Positions 19,401 to 28,413 of a stretch of 64,000 nt of DNA are shown here, piece after piece. The translations under genes were made by a program, and so were the position numbers. Under the pieces are notes generated by a model. That model did no database searches. It saw only the letters and a program-made list of their open reading frames with translations, and was not told the DNA's origin. Every line of letters starts with the position of its first letter. Position 1 is the stretch's first letter. The stretch is taken from positions 248,001-312,000 of the forward strand of contig NZ_BPWE01000003.1 of the NCBI RefSeq assembly GCF_020884755.1, given 5' to 3'. This DNA is from Bifidobacterium mizhiense. Lineage in GTDB: Bacteria; Actinomycetota; Actinomycetes; Actinomycetales; Bifidobacteriaceae.

Positions 19401-20008
19401 TGCTCGATCTCCAACCCGTGGTCCATCAGCTCCACGTAGTAGTTCTCCTTGCCGAAGATGTCCTGGAACTCCCCTGCTGCCCGCAGGGCCTCGTCGAACT
19501 GGCCCAGCCGCAACCTGGTCTGGACGATGCCCGAGGGGCAGCCGGTGGTGGCGATGACCCCCTGGTGGTAGGTGGACAGCAGGTCCTTGTCCATGCGGGG
19601 CCATTTGCCGACCAGGCCCTCCAGGTTGGCCACCGAGGAGGCCTTGATCAGGTTGACCAGGCCCGTGTCGTCGCTGGCCCAAAGGGTCATGTGGGTGATG
19701 AAGCCGCCGCCGGAGACATCGTCAGAACGCTGCTCGTCGGTTCCCCAGTGAACCCGGCTCTTGTCCTGGCGAGCCGTCTCAGGGGTCACGTAGGCCTCGA
19801 TGCCGATGATGGGCTTGATGTCGGCATCCACGGCCGTCCGCCAAAGCTCGTAGGCCCCGTGCATGTTGCCGTGGTCGGTGATGGCCACGGCCGGTTGTCC
19901 CAGCCGTCCCACCTCGGCAACCAGGTCGGGGATCCTGCTGGCCCCGTCCAGGGTGGAATAGTGGGTATGGGTGTGAAGGTGAACAAAATCTGACCGGGTT
20001 GAGGACAT
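16451..20008 (-). CDS. dnaE: DNA polymerase III alpha subunit (DnaE1)
   Basis: 1185-residue C-family replicative polymerase. An N-terminal PHP domain starts with VHLHTHTHYSTLDGA and keeps its metal-binding His/Asp residues. In mycobacteria this domain is the replicative proofreading exonuclease, which I infer here. The catalytic Asp motif PDIDVDFDPEGR lies in the palm. A C-terminal OB-fold (LAGLVTAVDRRVSKKG) precedes the tau-binding tail. ATG 20008 has a GGAG very close to it. It sits 43 bases after rluD and upstream of the his operon. Confidence 0.97.
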   Translation of the reverse strand: MSSTRSDFVHLHTHTHYSTLDGASRIPDLVAEVGRLGQPAVAITDHGNMHGAYELWRTAVDADIKPIIGIEAYVTPETARQDKSRVHWGTDEQRSDDVSGGGFITHMTLWASDDTGLVNLIKASSVANLEGLVGKWPRMDKDLLSTYHQGVIATTGCPSGIVQTRLRLGQFDEALRAAGEFQDIFGKENYYVELMDHGLEIEHRVTKDLLEIARRLDAPLVATNDSHYVRKEDASAQDALLCINSGSRLTDPGRFKFDGSGYYIRSAQEMREIFKEFPEACDNTLEIAERCNVMFDDHEDGAFMPRFDCPEGWDETSLFLKKVDEGLKNRYPDGVPEEVSHQADYECGVICQMQFTGYFLVVADYINWAKNHGIMVGPGRGSAAGSMVAYAMGITELDPLKHGLIFERFLNPERVSLPDIDVDFDPEGRMKVLDYVGRKYGSDKVAQCVTYGTIKTKQALKDSARIMDYEYSVGDQVTKALPPTVNGKDMSLKEIFDPQSKRYPEAKEFRDLYESNPDVKRITEEAKGIEGIIRQTGVHACATIMASNPITNTSPLMERTDGTVTTTFEYHTCETLGLVKMDFLGLSNLTVIRDTVANIKRNGKEPISIEKVPLDDKETYQLLSRGDTLGVFQLDGDGMRSLLRMLKPDNFNDISALIALYRPGPMDMNSHINYAKRKNGLQKIEPIHPEVAKPLAGVLDETYGLIVYQEQVQSAARILAGYSLGRADVLRRAMGKKKPDVLAKEQVPFFEGMKEHGYSQEAAQAVWDVLVPFSGYAFNKAHSAAYALIAYWTAYLKTHYPVEFMAALLQNEKTNKDKTALYLGEARRMGIRILAPDINESVSEYSAVGDVVRFGLGAIRNVGDKVVADIIKERQGPRGKYVNFMDFVKRVPMEVLNKRTVESLIKGGAFDGIDPNRRALFQIHDEAVDQVMPIKRKQAEGQFDLFADPDDDVPQQDALGDAQVTVPDIDEWDKSTKLNFERQMLGLYVSDHPLSGMTSVLAGMRDMSIAQLLNRSKGMDGKAVTLAGLVTAVDRRVSKKGNPWAIVTIEDLESSIQCMFFGKVYDAHSDDLVLDSVIRVKGVVELRDEATNIRVNDMEVPVLESADERPLTITLPRQALDRGHMERLARILKSHPGYCQVRLAVTDDRGNVRLLTFGDGFRTRHDTSMMAEIKSVFGPSCLPSA

Positions 20009-20051
20009 ATCTCCAACTTACCCAGGACCCTGGCCGAATCGCCGGAGTCCG

Positions 20052-20981
20052 CTAGCTGCGTATACCAGTGGCGCTCTGACGCTCGATCTGCAGGGAGCGG
20101 CGCAGGTCGGCCGGGTAGGAGGAGACCACTGTGGTCCAGATCTTGGTGCGGGGATGGCGGAATTCCAGACGCATGGCGTGCAACCACTGCCGCTTCAGAC
20201 CCAGCCTGTCCGCCAGGTCGGGGTTGGCCCCATACATGTGGTCGCCCACCAGGGGATGGCCTATGGAGGAGAAGTGCACGCGTATCTGATGGGTGCGCCC
20301 GGTCTCCAGATTGACGCTGACCAGGGTGGCCGAGCCGAAGCGCTCCAGCACATCCCAGTGGGTGATGGCCTCCTTGCCGGCAGGGGTGACCGTGAAGCGG
20401 AAGTCCGAGACCCGGGCCCGTCCGATGGGCGCCTCAATGGTGGCCTTGTCCTCGGAAAGATTGCCCTGGACCAGGGCGTGGTAGATCTTGACCACCTCAT
20501 GCCGGGCGAATTGCCGGCGCATCTCCTTATAGGCCAGGTCGGACTTGCAGACCAGCATGAGGCCGCTGGTGCCCGCGTCCAGGCGGGAGACGATGCCCTG
20601 ACGACCCTGGGCACCCATGGAGGTGATGTGGGTGCCCCGCTGCAGGAGGCTGCCCAGAACGGTTGGGCCGGTCCAGCCGATGGAGGGATGCGCTGCCACC
20701 CCCACTGGCTTGTCGACGACGACCACGTCCTCGTCCTCATAGACTACGGGCATGTCCTCGGCCACCGGCTCCACCTGTTTGGCTGGCTCGGGCTCGTCCA
20801 GCTCAATCAGATCGCCACTCATCAGAGTGGTGGCCTTGTTCACCCGACGGCCCATGATCCGCACATGGCCCTGGGCCACCAGATCGCTGGCCTTGGCCCT
20901 GGACAGGCCCAGCATCTTGGACAGGGCCATATCCAGGCGCCGACCCACCAGGGCATCCGGCGCGGGAAGAAGCCGGGTCAC
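20052..20981 (-). CDS. rluD: Pseudouridine synthase, RluA/RluD family
   Basis: 309 residues. An N-terminal S4 RNA-binding domain (residues about 10-75, LDMALSKMLGLSRAKASDLVAQGHV) is followed by the RluA-type catalytic domain. The catalytic Asp is in SRLDAGTSGLM, with HPSIGWTG and RTHQIRVHF also typical. It is expected to convert uridines in 23S rRNA. The GTG start overlaps the lspA stop as GTGA, the common lspA-rluD pairing in bacteria. Exact target positions (as for E. coli RluD) are inferred. Confidence 0.93.
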   Translation of the reverse strand: MTRLLPAPDALVGRRLDMALSKMLGLSRAKASDLVAQGHVRIMGRRVNKATTLMSGDLIELDEPEPAKQVEPVAEDMPVVYEDEDVVVVDKPVGVAAHPSIGWTGPTVLGSLLQRGTHITSMGAQGRQGIVSRLDAGTSGLMLVCKSDLAYKEMRRQFARHEVVKIYHALVQGNLSEDKATIEAPIGRARVSDFRFTVTPAGKEAITHWDVLERFGSATLVSVNLETGRTHQIRVHFSSIGHPLVGDHMYGANPDLADRLGLKRQWLHAMRLEFRHPRTKIWTTVVSSYPADLRRSLQIERQSATGIRS

Positions 20982-21508
20982 TTGGCCGCTCCCCCATGTT
21001 CTTCGGGCTTGTCCCTGTCCCTGAAGCGCACATTGCAGGCAATGAGCACCACTACGACAACACCGGCCAGAGTCAGATAGATGTCGGCCACATTGCCCAC
21101 CGACCAGCCGTAGTCCAGAAAGTCGACCACGGCACCGTCAAGAAAGCCTGATGCATAGGCCACCCGGTCGATCAGATTGCCCGCCGCCCCGGAGAAGGCC
21201 AGGGAGAGGGCCAGGATCCAGACCATGGAGGTGGTGCGCAGAGCCAGAGCAATAATGAGCAGACAGGCGGCCAGGGCAATCAGGGATATGACCCAAGTAC
21301 TCCCGGACCCCAATCCAAGGGAGGCCCCGGGATTCCGTACCAGACGCAGTCCACGCAACGGCCCAGGCAGAGCCACTCTGACCCCGTTGCCCAGCCGGGC
21401 CAGTGCCAGGGCCTTGGTCACCTGATCCAGAGCTATGGCCACTGCCGCCAGAGCGACGAAGACGGCCACGCGCCCGCGCAGCCGTCTCTTGTATATGTTC
21501 TTGGTCAT
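20978..21508 (-). CDS. lspA: Lipoprotein signal peptidase (signal peptidase II)
   Basis: 176-residue integral membrane aspartic peptidase that cuts the signal peptide from prolipoproteins. Four hydrophobic helices are visible. The catalytic aspartates are Asp114 (GNLIDRVAY) and Asp142 (NVADIYLT). The conserved loop reads NPGASLGLG (Asn59), a variant of the common NxGAAFS. The C-terminal tail is charged. It is coupled to rluD and starts 13 bases after the DivIVA-like gene. Confidence 0.95.
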   Translation of the reverse strand: MTKNIYKRRLRGRVAVFVALAAVAIALDQVTKALALARLGNGVRVALPGPLRGLRLVRNPGASLGLGSGSTWVISLIALAACLLIIALALRTTSMVWILALSLAFSGAAGNLIDRVAYASGFLDGAVVDFLDYGWSVGNVADIYLTLAGVVVVVLIACNVRFRDRDKPEEHGGAAK

Positions 21509-21520
21509 TACCGGATGGAA

Positions 21521-22828
21521 TCAGTGGGCCTGTTCGGACTTCTTTTCCATGGACTGGTAATTGCTGGTGTCCGAGATCTGGTTGATGAGCTGGTTGAGGA
21601 ACTCGGTCAGCTTGCTGCGGTAGCCCGCCTCGAACTGCTTGAGTCCCTGGATGTTCTCCTCCAGAACCTTGGACTGATCCATGAGCTTGTTCTTGACATC
21701 GGCGGCATAGCGGTCGGCGCTGTCGCGGGTGTTCTTGTCGTACTCCTGAGCCCGGGTCTGCACCTGGGTTTCGTACTCGTCGGCCTGGGTGTGCTGACGC
21801 TTGGAATAGGCGTCCGCATCGGAACGGGTCTTGACCGAGTACTCGTCGGCCTGGGAGCGTACACGCTGTGAGTAGCCATCGGCCTCGGAGTGGACTCGCT
21901 TGGAGTACTCGTCCACCTCGGCGCGGGTCCTCTTGGAGTAATCCTCTGCCTTCTTGACGATGTCGTCGTGCTGGGCGTGGCCCTCGGCCACCAGCTGGGA
22001 GGCGTTGGCCTTGCCCTTGTCTACGTACTGGTCGTGCAGCTGCATGGCCAGGGTGAGCATGGCGGTGGCCCTCTCGGGTTCGCTGCTGGCCTCGGCGCCA
22101 GCACCCGCAATCCGCTGCAGGCTGCCGGTTTCGGTGGAGGGCTCGGCCTTGGAGACCTGCTGGCGCAGCTGCTCCTCGCGCTTGCGGGACTCCTCCAGCT
22201 CCTTGTTCAGCTGCTCGGTGCGCTGTTGCTGCTCCTGAGAAGCCTTCTGGGCCTGGGTGACCTGCTGGCGGGCCGTGGCCATGCTCTGCTGGGAGGCATT
22301 GAGCTGGTTGGTCAGCGCCTGGACCTGCTGGCGGGCCTGGTCGCGCTCCTTTTGCATGGCCGTCAGCTGGTTGGTCAGCGCCTGGGTGTTGTTGCCCGCA
22401 GCGGCCTGGGCGGTAAGCTGGTCGATCTGGGAGTTGAGCTGCTCGACCTGACGCTTGAGCTGATCGTTCTGCGAGGCCAGGGTCTTGACCTGGCTCTGGG
22501 ACTCGGCCAGCAGTCGCTTGGTCTGGGCGTCCACGGCAGGCTGTTGCTGAGCGGCTGAACCCTGGGCCTGCTTCAGATCCCTGTTTTCCGTCTGCAGGGA
22601 TTCCACCTGTGCCGTCAGGTCGGAAATCTTGGAGTTCAGCGAGGCCACATCGGTACCCAAGGACTGGGTGGAAGCGGCGTTGCCCTGCATGGCCTGCTTA
22701 CCCAAAGCTTCAACTGTATCGGTGACCTGATCCAGGAAGTCGTCGACCTCGTCGACGTCGTAGCCTTCCTTAAACCGCACTGTCTGGAAGGTATGCTCCC
22801 TTATGTCATTAGGCGTCAATAGAGCCAT
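21521..22828 (-). CDS. DivIVA/Wag31-like polar coiled-coil protein
   Basis: 435 residues. The N-terminal DivIVA membrane-binding domain (about 1-40) starts MALLTPNDI and contains GYDVDEVDDFL. A very long Gln/Glu/Lys-rich coiled coil (about 65-230) follows, then a linker. Residues 294-378 are eleven-residue repeats, each beginning A-[DE]-x-Y. Wag31/DivIVA proteins organise polar growth and septation in actinobacteria by forming membrane-curvature-sensing oligomers. The GTG at 22840 is discounted because GAGGTGGAG lies just before ATG 22828. Neighbours yggT, sepF and ftsZ support a division or polar-growth role. Confidence 0.92.
   Translation of the reverse strand: MALLTPNDIREHTFQTVRFKEGYDVDEVDDFLDQVTDTVEALGKQAMQGNAASTQSLGTDVASLNSKISDLTAQVESLQTENRDLKQAQGSAAQQQPAVDAQTKRLLAESQSQVKTLASQNDQLKRQVEQLNSQIDQLTAQAAAGNNTQALTNQLTAMQKERDQARQQVQALTNQLNASQQSMATARQQVTQAQKASQEQQQRTEQLNKELEESRKREEQLRQQVSKAEPSTETGSLQRIAGAGAEASSEPERATAMLTLAMQLHDQYVDKGKANASQLVAEGHAQHDDIVKKAEDYSKRTRAEVDEYSKRVHSEADGYSQRVRSQADEYSVKTRSDADAYSKRQHTQADEYETQVQTRAQEYDKNTRDSADRYAADVKNKLMDQSKVLEENIQGLKQFEAGYRSKLTEFLNQLINQISDTSNYQSMEKKSEQAH
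21695..21949 (-). repeat. Eleven-residue tandem repeats in the DivIVA-like protein
   Basis: Seven complete units and one partial unit of 11 residues, following the pattern A-[DE]-x-Y-S-[KR]-x-[KR/V]-x-[ST/A]-x, occupy residues 294-378 (33 bases per unit). Unit starts include AEDYSKR, VDEYSKR, ADGYSQR, ADEYSVK, ADAYSKR and ADEYETQ. A hendecad period predicts a straight or right-handed coiled coil, unlike the heptad part upstream. Confidence 0.85.
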
Positions 22829-22919
22829 ATGTTTCTCCACCTCGCTTCAGGCCAACCAGCCCGATTGTGTTCTCTTACTGCATGCTAGCACGGAGTCTGC
22901 CGTATCCGCGGTCTTGCTC

Positions 22920-23204
22920 TTACCCCAGTAGCACCTGGATGATGATCAGGGCGGCGTAGAGCACCATGAAGGAGACGTCAAGCTGGATCCTGCCCATGGG
23001 CAGAGGCGGAATATACCGACGCAGCCAGCGCAGGGGCGGCTCAGTCAAGGCATAGATGACCCGAATGAGCGAGGCCACGAAGCCACGTGGGTACCAGCGG
23101 GGCGACAAAACCATGACCCAGTCAAGAATCATCCGTACAAAGAGAATCAACAGGTAGGTATCGATGAAGATGTCTACCAGATATCGAAGAAAAGCAACAA
23201 GCAT
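22920..23204 (-). CDS. YggT family membrane protein
   Basis: 94 residues with two membrane helices (about 5-32 and 74-94). The family segment LTEPPLRWLRRYIPP lies between them. YggT proteins are found beside sepF in Gram-positive division clusters. The molecular role is not settled, with proposals in envelope or osmotic functions. ATG 23204 has a GGAG upstream. It lies between sepF and the DivIVA-like gene on the same strand. Confidence 0.93.
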   Translation of the reverse strand: MLVAFLRYLVDIFIDTYLLILFVRMILDWVMVLSPRWYPRGFVASLIRVIYALTEPPLRWLRRYIPPLPMGRIQLDVSFMVLYAALIIIQVLLG

Positions 23205-23245
23205 GCGTCTTTAAGCTCCTGCGGACACGTCTATCGGGGCATCGC

Positions 23246-23713
23246 TCACTGAGCGAAAAGCCCCTTGGCTGAAGAGCCTGACTCGGGCTCCTCTACCTTG
23301 ATGTTGACCTGTGCAGGACTGAGCAGAAAGACCCGGGGGGTGACCCGCTCAATGGACCCGCGTACCCCGAAGACCACGCCGGCGGAGAAGTCGACGATCC
23401 TGTAGGCCACCGACTCGGACACGCCGGTCAGGTTGAGGACCACCGGCACCCCGTCACGCAGGGCCCTGCCGACCATCTGGGCATCCTCATAGGACTTGGG
23501 ATGGATGGTGGTGATGCGATTGATCCGGCTCTGGAAGGGTGTGGACTCGGTCTCCTGGCTGCTGGACGTGGATTGCGGAGCCATGGGGGTCACAGAGTGA
23601 TCGGTGTCGAAGCCATCGCTGGCCTCTTCATCGTCGGCCAGGTCGTCGTCATCGTCGTCCACAACGTCCGACATGCCGAAAAAGGACATTGCGTTCTTCA
23701 TCAATCCTGCCAT
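23246..23713 (-). CDS. sepF: Cell division protein SepF
   Basis: 155 residues. An N-terminal amphipathic helix (MAGLMKNAMSFFGM) for membrane binding is followed by an acidic linker (residues about 17-55, with a run of Asp). The SepF domain (about 60-140) contains RITTIHPKSYEDAQ, GVPVVLNLTGV and the FSAGVVFG segment. SepF tethers FtsZ to the membrane in actinobacteria, which lack FtsA. GGAG precedes the ATG. It lies 18 bases after ftsZ. Confidence 0.95.
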   Translation of the reverse strand: MAGLMKNAMSFFGMSDVVDDDDDDLADDEEASDGFDTDHSVTPMAPQSTSSSQETESTPFQSRINRITTIHPKSYEDAQMVGRALRDGVPVVLNLTGVSESVAYRIVDFSAGVVFGVRGSIERVTPRVFLLSPAQVNIKVEEPESGSSAKGLFAQ

Positions 23714-23731
23714 ACCTGCTCCTTCGCCTGA

Positions 23732-24904
23732 TTACCGCAGAAAGTCAGGGATATCCAGATATCCCGGGTCGGAGGTGCCGTCGTCGCCGGAGGCTGGGGG
23801 CACCACATCGTGTTCGGAAGTCTCATCGGATTCCGCTTGGACGGAAGGGGTTGTCAGCGGCTGCTGGGGCTCCTGGACCGGGGTGGCCGCTGCCGGTGCG
23901 GTGGTCGTGTCCACTGCAGGGGTCTGGGTCTCGTCCTTCTTTGGTGTGGGATCGAATCCGGCGGCGATGACCGTGACCCGCACCTCGTCCCCGTAGGCGT
24001 CGTCCAAGGCCAGGCCCCAGATGATCTGTGCCTCGGGATGGATGGCATCCTGAACCAGCTGGGCGGCAGCGGATGCCTCCTGCATGCTCAGGTCGGTGGG
24101 GCCGGCCACATTGATCAGGGCCCCATGGGCACCCTCGATGCTCTCCTCCAGGAGCGGGGAGGAGATGGCGATCTCGGCGGCCTGGGTGGCTCGATCCTCA
24201 CCCCTGGCTGCGCCGATGCCGAAGAGGGCGGTGCCGGCATCCTTCAAGATGGCGGTGACATCGGAGAAGTCCACGTGAATATAGGAGTTCATGGTGATCA
24301 GGTCGGTGATGCCCTGAACGCCGGCCAGCAGAGCCGTGTCGGCGGTCTTGAAGGCATCCATGACCGAGACCGTACGATCCGAGAGGTCCAGAAGCCGGTC
24401 ATTGGGAATAACGATAAGGGCATCGACCTCCTTGCGCAGGTTCTCGATGCCCGATTCGGCGGAAGCGGAGCGCCTGGGTCCCTCAAAGGTGAATGGCCGG
24501 GTGACTACGGCGATGGTGAGCGCACCTTGCTGACGGGCTGCACGCGCCACCAGTGGGCTGGCGCCAGTGCCTGTGCCGCCGCCCTCCCCTGCAGTGACGA
24601 AGACCATATCGGCGCCCTTGAGAACCTCTTCAATGTCAGACTGATGGTCCTGGGCAGCCTTGGCGCCCTTCTCCGGATCGGCTCCGGCCCCCAGGCCGCG
24701 ACTGTTGGCATCAGAAAGGGAGATCTTTACATCGGCTTCTGAGCGCAGGAGATCCTTGGCATCGGTATTGATGGCAACAAACTCGACATTCTGCAGACCC
24801 TCGGCGATCATGCGATTGACAGCATTGCCACCGGCTCCACCAACACCAACGACCTTGATGTTGGTCTTGTCATTGAAATTGTCATTCTGGGCAATCTCGC
24901 TCAC
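23732..24904 (-). CDS. ftsZ: Cell division GTPase FtsZ
   Basis: 390-residue tubulin homologue forming the Z ring. GVGGAGGNAVN is near residue 20, the GTP-binding signature GGGTGTGASP is at 108-117, and NDRLLDL and the T7-type DFSD segment follow. A Pro/Thr/Gln-rich linker (about 325-380) ends in the conserved tail DIPDFLR, the binding site for SepF and other partners. The start is GTG 24904, with GGGAG six bases before it. A 231-base upstream gap should contain its promoter. Confidence 0.97.
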   Translation of the reverse strand: MSEIAQNDNFNDKTNIKVVGVGGAGGNAVNRMIAEGLQNVEFVAINTDAKDLLRSEADVKISLSDANSRGLGAGADPEKGAKAAQDHQSDIEEVLKGADMVFVTAGEGGGTGTGASPLVARAARQQGALTIAVVTRPFTFEGPRRSASAESGIENLRKEVDALIVIPNDRLLDLSDRTVSVMDAFKTADTALLAGVQGITDLITMNSYIHVDFSDVTAILKDAGTALFGIGAARGEDRATQAAEIAISSPLLEESIEGAHGALINVAGPTDLSMQEASAAAQLVQDAIHPEAQIIWGLALDDAYGDEVRVTVIAAGFDPTPKKDETQTPAVDTTTAPAAATPVQEPQQPLTTPSVQAESDETSEHDVVPPASGDDGTSDPGYLDIPDFLR

Positions 24905-24984
24905 AGTATGCTCCCGTCACTCACGTTACGCTCAACTCTAGCGCAGGTCGTATACGCCAACACGCATTTGCCCACAGGCGTTCC

Positions 24985-25024
24985 GACCCTCCCTGACGGC
25001 CGTGGGCCTAGGGTCCGGGAGGTC
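24985..25024. other. Imperfect hairpin in the dusB-ftsZ gap
   Basis: Arms GACCCTCCC and GGGAGGTC enclose a GC-rich loop. No T-run follows on either strand. It may mark the end of the dusB message or the leader of ftsZ. Two TAGAAT boxes on the minus strand further upstream (about 25078-25095) are possible -10 elements for ftsZ, but no matching -35 is clear. Confidence 0.35.
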
Positions 25025-25135
25025 AGAGCCAACCGCCCTGGCCTTCCGAAAGAACCTCCACGCCGTTCTGTCCGTATTCTAAACCCTGATTCTAGACCCG
25101 GATGCGCATGGTTGGCGACGAGAATATTTTCGGCT

Positions 25136-26314
25136 TCAGTAGGAGGCATCCATGGGGTCATTGCCGAAGAGCGTCTCGCGCTCCTGATGGGTGGTGGTCC
25201 GCGAATCGAGCCAGCCATAGGGCAAACGGACCTTCTTGGCATAGCGGACCCGACCCCGGGGCTTGCCGGCCACGGCCCGCGGATAGGGCATGTCCTGATC
25301 CAGATCGGCGATGCAACGGTCCAGATCCTCCAGGCTCTCGCAGGCCATGAAGTCGCGGCGCACCTGGCCACCCACGGCGAAGCCCTTGAGATACCAGGCC
25401 ACATGCTTGCGCATATCGTGGACGGCCATGCGCTCGTCGCCGTCGTAGAACTCGACCAGAAGCCGGGCATGGCGGGCCATGATGGCCCCTACCTGGCCCA
25501 GGTTGGGTTCCTGCCGTTCCGGGGAGCCAGCCAAGGCCGCCGCGATGTCGGCGAAGAGCCAGGGACGGCCCTGGCAACCGCGGCCGATGGCCACGCCTGC
25601 GCAGCCGGTCTGGGCAAACATATCCAAAGCATCCTCGGCGGTCCAGATGTCGCCGTTGCCGAAGACGGGGATGTCAACGGCCTGGACCAGCTGAGCGATC
25701 CGGTCCCAGTCGGCATGGCCGCCGTAGTACTCAGCCGTGGTTCTGGCGTGCAGGGTCACGGCGGCGCACCCCTCCTCCTGGGCGATGTGGGCCGCCTCCA
25801 GGAAGGTCTCGTGCTGATGATCGATGCCCACCCGGATCTTTGCGGTGACAGGGATTCCGGCAGGCGAGCAGACAGCAACCACCCGATGAACCAGTTCGGC
25901 GAAAAGGTCGGTCTTCCAAGGCAGGGCGGATCCGCCGCCATGCCTGGTGACCTTGGGTACCGGGCAGCCGAAGTTCATGTCGATATGATCGACCCAGCCG
26001 GCATCAACCACCATCCGGGTGGCCTGCTCCATGATCTGAGGGTCCACCCCATACAGCTGCAGGGAGCGCACCTTTTCCTGGGGGGCGAAGCGGCAGAGCC
26101 GGAAGGCCTTGGGGTTGCGCGCCACCAGGGCCCGGGCCGTCACCATCTCCCCCACATACAGTCCGTCGGGTCCGTACTCGCGGCAGAGCAGGCGGAAGGG
26201 CCAGTTGGTCACGCCCGCCATGGGCGAAAGCATGACCGGCACAGGCACGGTTATCGGGCCCAGCTGCACAGGGGCAACCTTCGGGGTCGGGCGATCAGTC
26301 TCAGTACCGGCCAC
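25136..26314 (-). CDS. dusB: tRNA-dihydrouridine synthase (DusB-like)
   Basis: About 392 residues. A flavin TIM-barrel reduces uridine in the tRNA D-loop. The FMN and substrate segment [13 protein letters not shown] is near the N-terminus, and the catalytic Cys is in [30 protein letters not shown] and [10 protein letters not shown] form the phosphate-binding end, and a helical C-terminal domain follows. The frame is open to 26392 inside glyS. I prefer GTG 26314, which leaves a 14-base overlap with the glyS end and is only modestly supported. Subfamily naming (DusB) is by resemblance. Confidence 0.9.
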   Translation of the reverse strand: MAGTETDRPTPKVAPVQLGPITVPVPVMLSPMAGVTNWPFRLLCREYGPDGLYVGEMVTARALVARNPKAFRLCRFAPQEKVRSLQLYGVDPQIMEQATRMVVDAGWVDHIDMNFGCPVPKVTRHGGGSALPWKTDLFAELVHRVVAVCSPAGIPVTAKIRVGIDHQHETFLEAAHIAQEEGCAAVTLHARTTAEYYGGHADWDRIAQLVQAVDIPVFGNGDIWTAEDALDMFAQTGCAGVAIGRGCQGRPWLFADIAAALAGSPERQEPNLGQVGAIMARHARLLVEFYDGDERMAVHDMRKHVAWYLKGFAVGGQVRRDFMACESLEDLDRCIADLDQDMPYPRAVAGKPRGRVRYAKKVRLPYGWLDSRTTTHQERETLFGNDPMDASY

Positions 26315-27818
26315 CGGCCTCGGCCACCTTGATGGGTTCGCTCTCGTCCGTGCCCGGCTCGCTGGCCAGGTCCGTGTAGCCGTCAGCGGCACGTGAGCCG
26401 GTCAGGTCGGATGGGCCCATGGGGTAACGCACCCGCTGCTCACCGACGACCCGGCGCACATAGTCCTCCACCTGGTCCAGGGCCACCCGGTCCTGCTGCA
26501 TGGAGTCGCGGTTGCGGATGGTGACCGCCTTGTCATCTAGAGTGTCGAAGTCCACGGTGATGCACAGGGGCGTGCCGATCTCGTCCTGGCGACGGTAGCG
26601 GCGGCCGATGGCGCCGGACTCGTCGTAGTCAACCATCCACTCGTTCTGGCGCAGGTCGGCGGCCAGGTCATGGGCGATCCGCTGCAGATCGGGCTTCTTG
26701 GACAGGGGCAGGACGGCGGCCTTGACCGGGGCCAGCCTTGGGTCCAGACGCAACACGGTGCGGCGGTCAACCCCGCCCTTGGTGTTGGGTGCCTCGTCCA
26801 CGTCATAGGCATCCACCAGGAAGGCCATCAGCGAGCGCGTCAGACCGGCCGCAGGCTCGATCACGTAAGGGATATACCGTTCCCCGCTGGCCTGGTCGAA
26901 GTAGCTCAGATCCTCGCCCGAGTGCTCAGCATGGGCCTTGAGGTCGTAGTCGGTGCGGTTGGCCACACCCTCCAGCTCGCCCCACTCGGAGCCCTGGAAG
27001 CCGAACCGGTACTCGATGTCCACAGTCCGCTTGGAATAGTGTGCCAGCTTCTCCTTGGGGTGCTCGTAATGGCGCAGGTTCTCGGGCTTGACGCCCAGGT
27101 CCACGTACCAACGGGTCCTGGCGTCGATCCAGTACTGGTGCCACTGCTCGTCGGTACCGGGGTGGACGAAGAACTCCATCTCCATCTGCTCGAATTCACG
27201 GGTGCGGAAGATGAAATTGCCGGGCGTGATCTCGTTGCGGAAGCTCTTGCCCATGTTGGCGATGCCGAAGGGGGGCTTGGAGCGGGAGGAGGCCATGACG
27301 GACTTGAAGTCCACAAAGATGCCCTGGGCGGTCTCGGGACGCAGATAGTGCAGGCTCTTCTCGTCCTGGACGGGCCCCAGGTGGGTCTGCAGCATCATAT
27401 TGAAGTCGCGCGGCTCGGTCCACTGTCCCTTGGTGCCACAGTCCGGGCAGGGAATGTCCTTGAGGCCGTTTTCCGGATCATGGCCGTGCTTTTCGACGTA
27501 GGCCTCCTCCAAGGTATCGGCCCGGTGCCGCTTGTGGCAGTTCAGGCACTCGATCAGGGGGTCATTAAATACGGACACATGGCCCGAGGCCTCCCAGACC
27601 GCCGTGGGCAGGATGACCGAGGTATCCACGCCGACCACGTCGTCGCGGGTGACCACCATGGTCCGCCACCACTCTCGCTTGATGTTGTCCTTGAGGGCCA
27701 CGCCCAGGGGGCCATAGTCCCAGGCCGAGCGCGTCCCGCCATAGATCTCCCCTGCGGGAAAGACGAATCCTCGGCGCTTGGCCAAGGAAATGACCTCATC
27801 CAGTTTCGATACTGCCAC
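26301..27818 (-). CDS. glyS: Glycyl-tRNA synthetase (homodimeric type)
   Basis: 505-residue class II enzyme of the alpha2 type, charging tRNA-Gly. [15 protein letters not shown] at the N-terminus, the motif 2 region ([10 protein letters not shown]) and [16 protein letters not shown] are characteristic. [13 protein letters not shown]-like motif 3 and the C-terminal anticodon-binding domain follow. A CxxC zinc pair occurs in ECLNCHKRH and in PCPDCGTKG. The start is GTG 27818 behind AAGGTG. Co-transcription with the overlapping dusB is likely. Confidence 0.96.
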   Translation of the reverse strand: MAVSKLDEVISLAKRRGFVFPAGEIYGGTRSAWDYGPLGVALKDNIKREWWRTMVVTRDDVVGVDTSVILPTAVWEASGHVSVFNDPLIECLNCHKRHRADTLEEAYVEKHGHDPENGLKDIPCPDCGTKGQWTEPRDFNMMLQTHLGPVQDEKSLHYLRPETAQGIFVDFKSVMASSRSKPPFGIANMGKSFRNEITPGNFIFRTREFEQMEMEFFVHPGTDEQWHQYWIDARTRWYVDLGVKPENLRHYEHPKEKLAHYSKRTVDIEYRFGFQGSEWGELEGVANRTDYDLKAHAEHSGEDLSYFDQASGERYIPYVIEPAAGLTRSLMAFLVDAYDVDEAPNTKGGVDRRTVLRLDPRLAPVKAAVLPLSKKPDLQRIAHDLAADLRQNEWMVDYDESGAIGRRYRRQDEIGTPLCITVDFDTLDDKAVTIRNRDSMQQDRVALDQVEDYVRRVVGEQRVRYPMGPSDLTGSRAADGYTDLASEPGTDESEPIKVAEAGGRY

Positions 27819-28016
27819 TGATCACACCTTCTGCTCGGGAGCCCCTCCTGGGGACATACGACCTGATGACCGGCCTCCAGCATACCTTCGGCGGGTGACC
27901 TGCTGTCAGCGTAGAGGCCTACCATCAAGGCAGGTGCAGGAGGCCGCGCAGGTGACCGCAGGGGGACACCGGGCATCCTGCCTGCCAACCCCAGTCGACG
28001 AGGAAAGGTTCCCGAT

Positions 28017-28352
28017 ATGCCCGACATAAATGACCCATCCTACCTGAACACCGTAGCCGAGGTCACCATTGCGCCCTCCGGTCAGGGTGAGGAGCTGTCC
28101 ACCTATGTGGCCCAGGTCATCAAAGTCATCAGGGATTCGGGACTGCCCAATCAGACCAACGCCATGAGCACCGTCGTCGAGGGGGATCTGCATCGGGTCA
28201 TGGAGGTCGTGGAAGAAGCCACGCGGGTCTTGGCCGAACAGGGATACAGGACCGGCGTCAGTCTGAGACTGGACATCCGTCCCGGTAAGCGGGATCAAAT
28301 CCACGAGAAGGTGGAGCGGGTCGACCGGATCCTGGGCGGGGAAAACCGCTGA
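28017..28352 (+). CDS. Thiamine-binding-like protein, MTH1187/YkoF family (DUF77)
   Basis: 111 residues, a small alpha/beta ferredoxin-like fold. AEVTIAPSGQGEELSTYV at the N-terminus, TVVEGDLHRVMEVV in the middle and SLRLDIRPGKRDQ near the end are the family marks. Relatives bind thiamine or hydroxymethylpyrimidine and often accompany thiamine transporters, but no such transporter and no TPP riboswitch are visible here. AGGAAAGG precedes the ATG by about nine bases. It is divergent from glyS and upstream of the LacI gene. Confidence 0.88.
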   Translation: MPDINDPSYLNTVAEVTIAPSGQGEELSTYVAQVIKVIRDSGLPNQTNAMSTVVEGDLHRVMEVVEEATRVLAEQGYRTGVSLRLDIRPGKRDQIHEKVERVDRILGGENR

Positions 28353-28413
28353 AAGCACCCTGTCACTGAAGATCAGCCGGGCTGAAATCGCCTGAGCAAG
28401 TTAAGGTATGCCC

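Noticed and set aside
27819-28016. TPP riboswitch before the thiamine-binding-like gene
   Set aside because: The conserved CTGAGA and ACCTGATCTGG-type elements are not found in the gap.
27819-28016. T-box before glyS
   Set aside because: No GGTGGTACCGCG core is present on the minus strand upstream of glyS, unlike the ileS leader.
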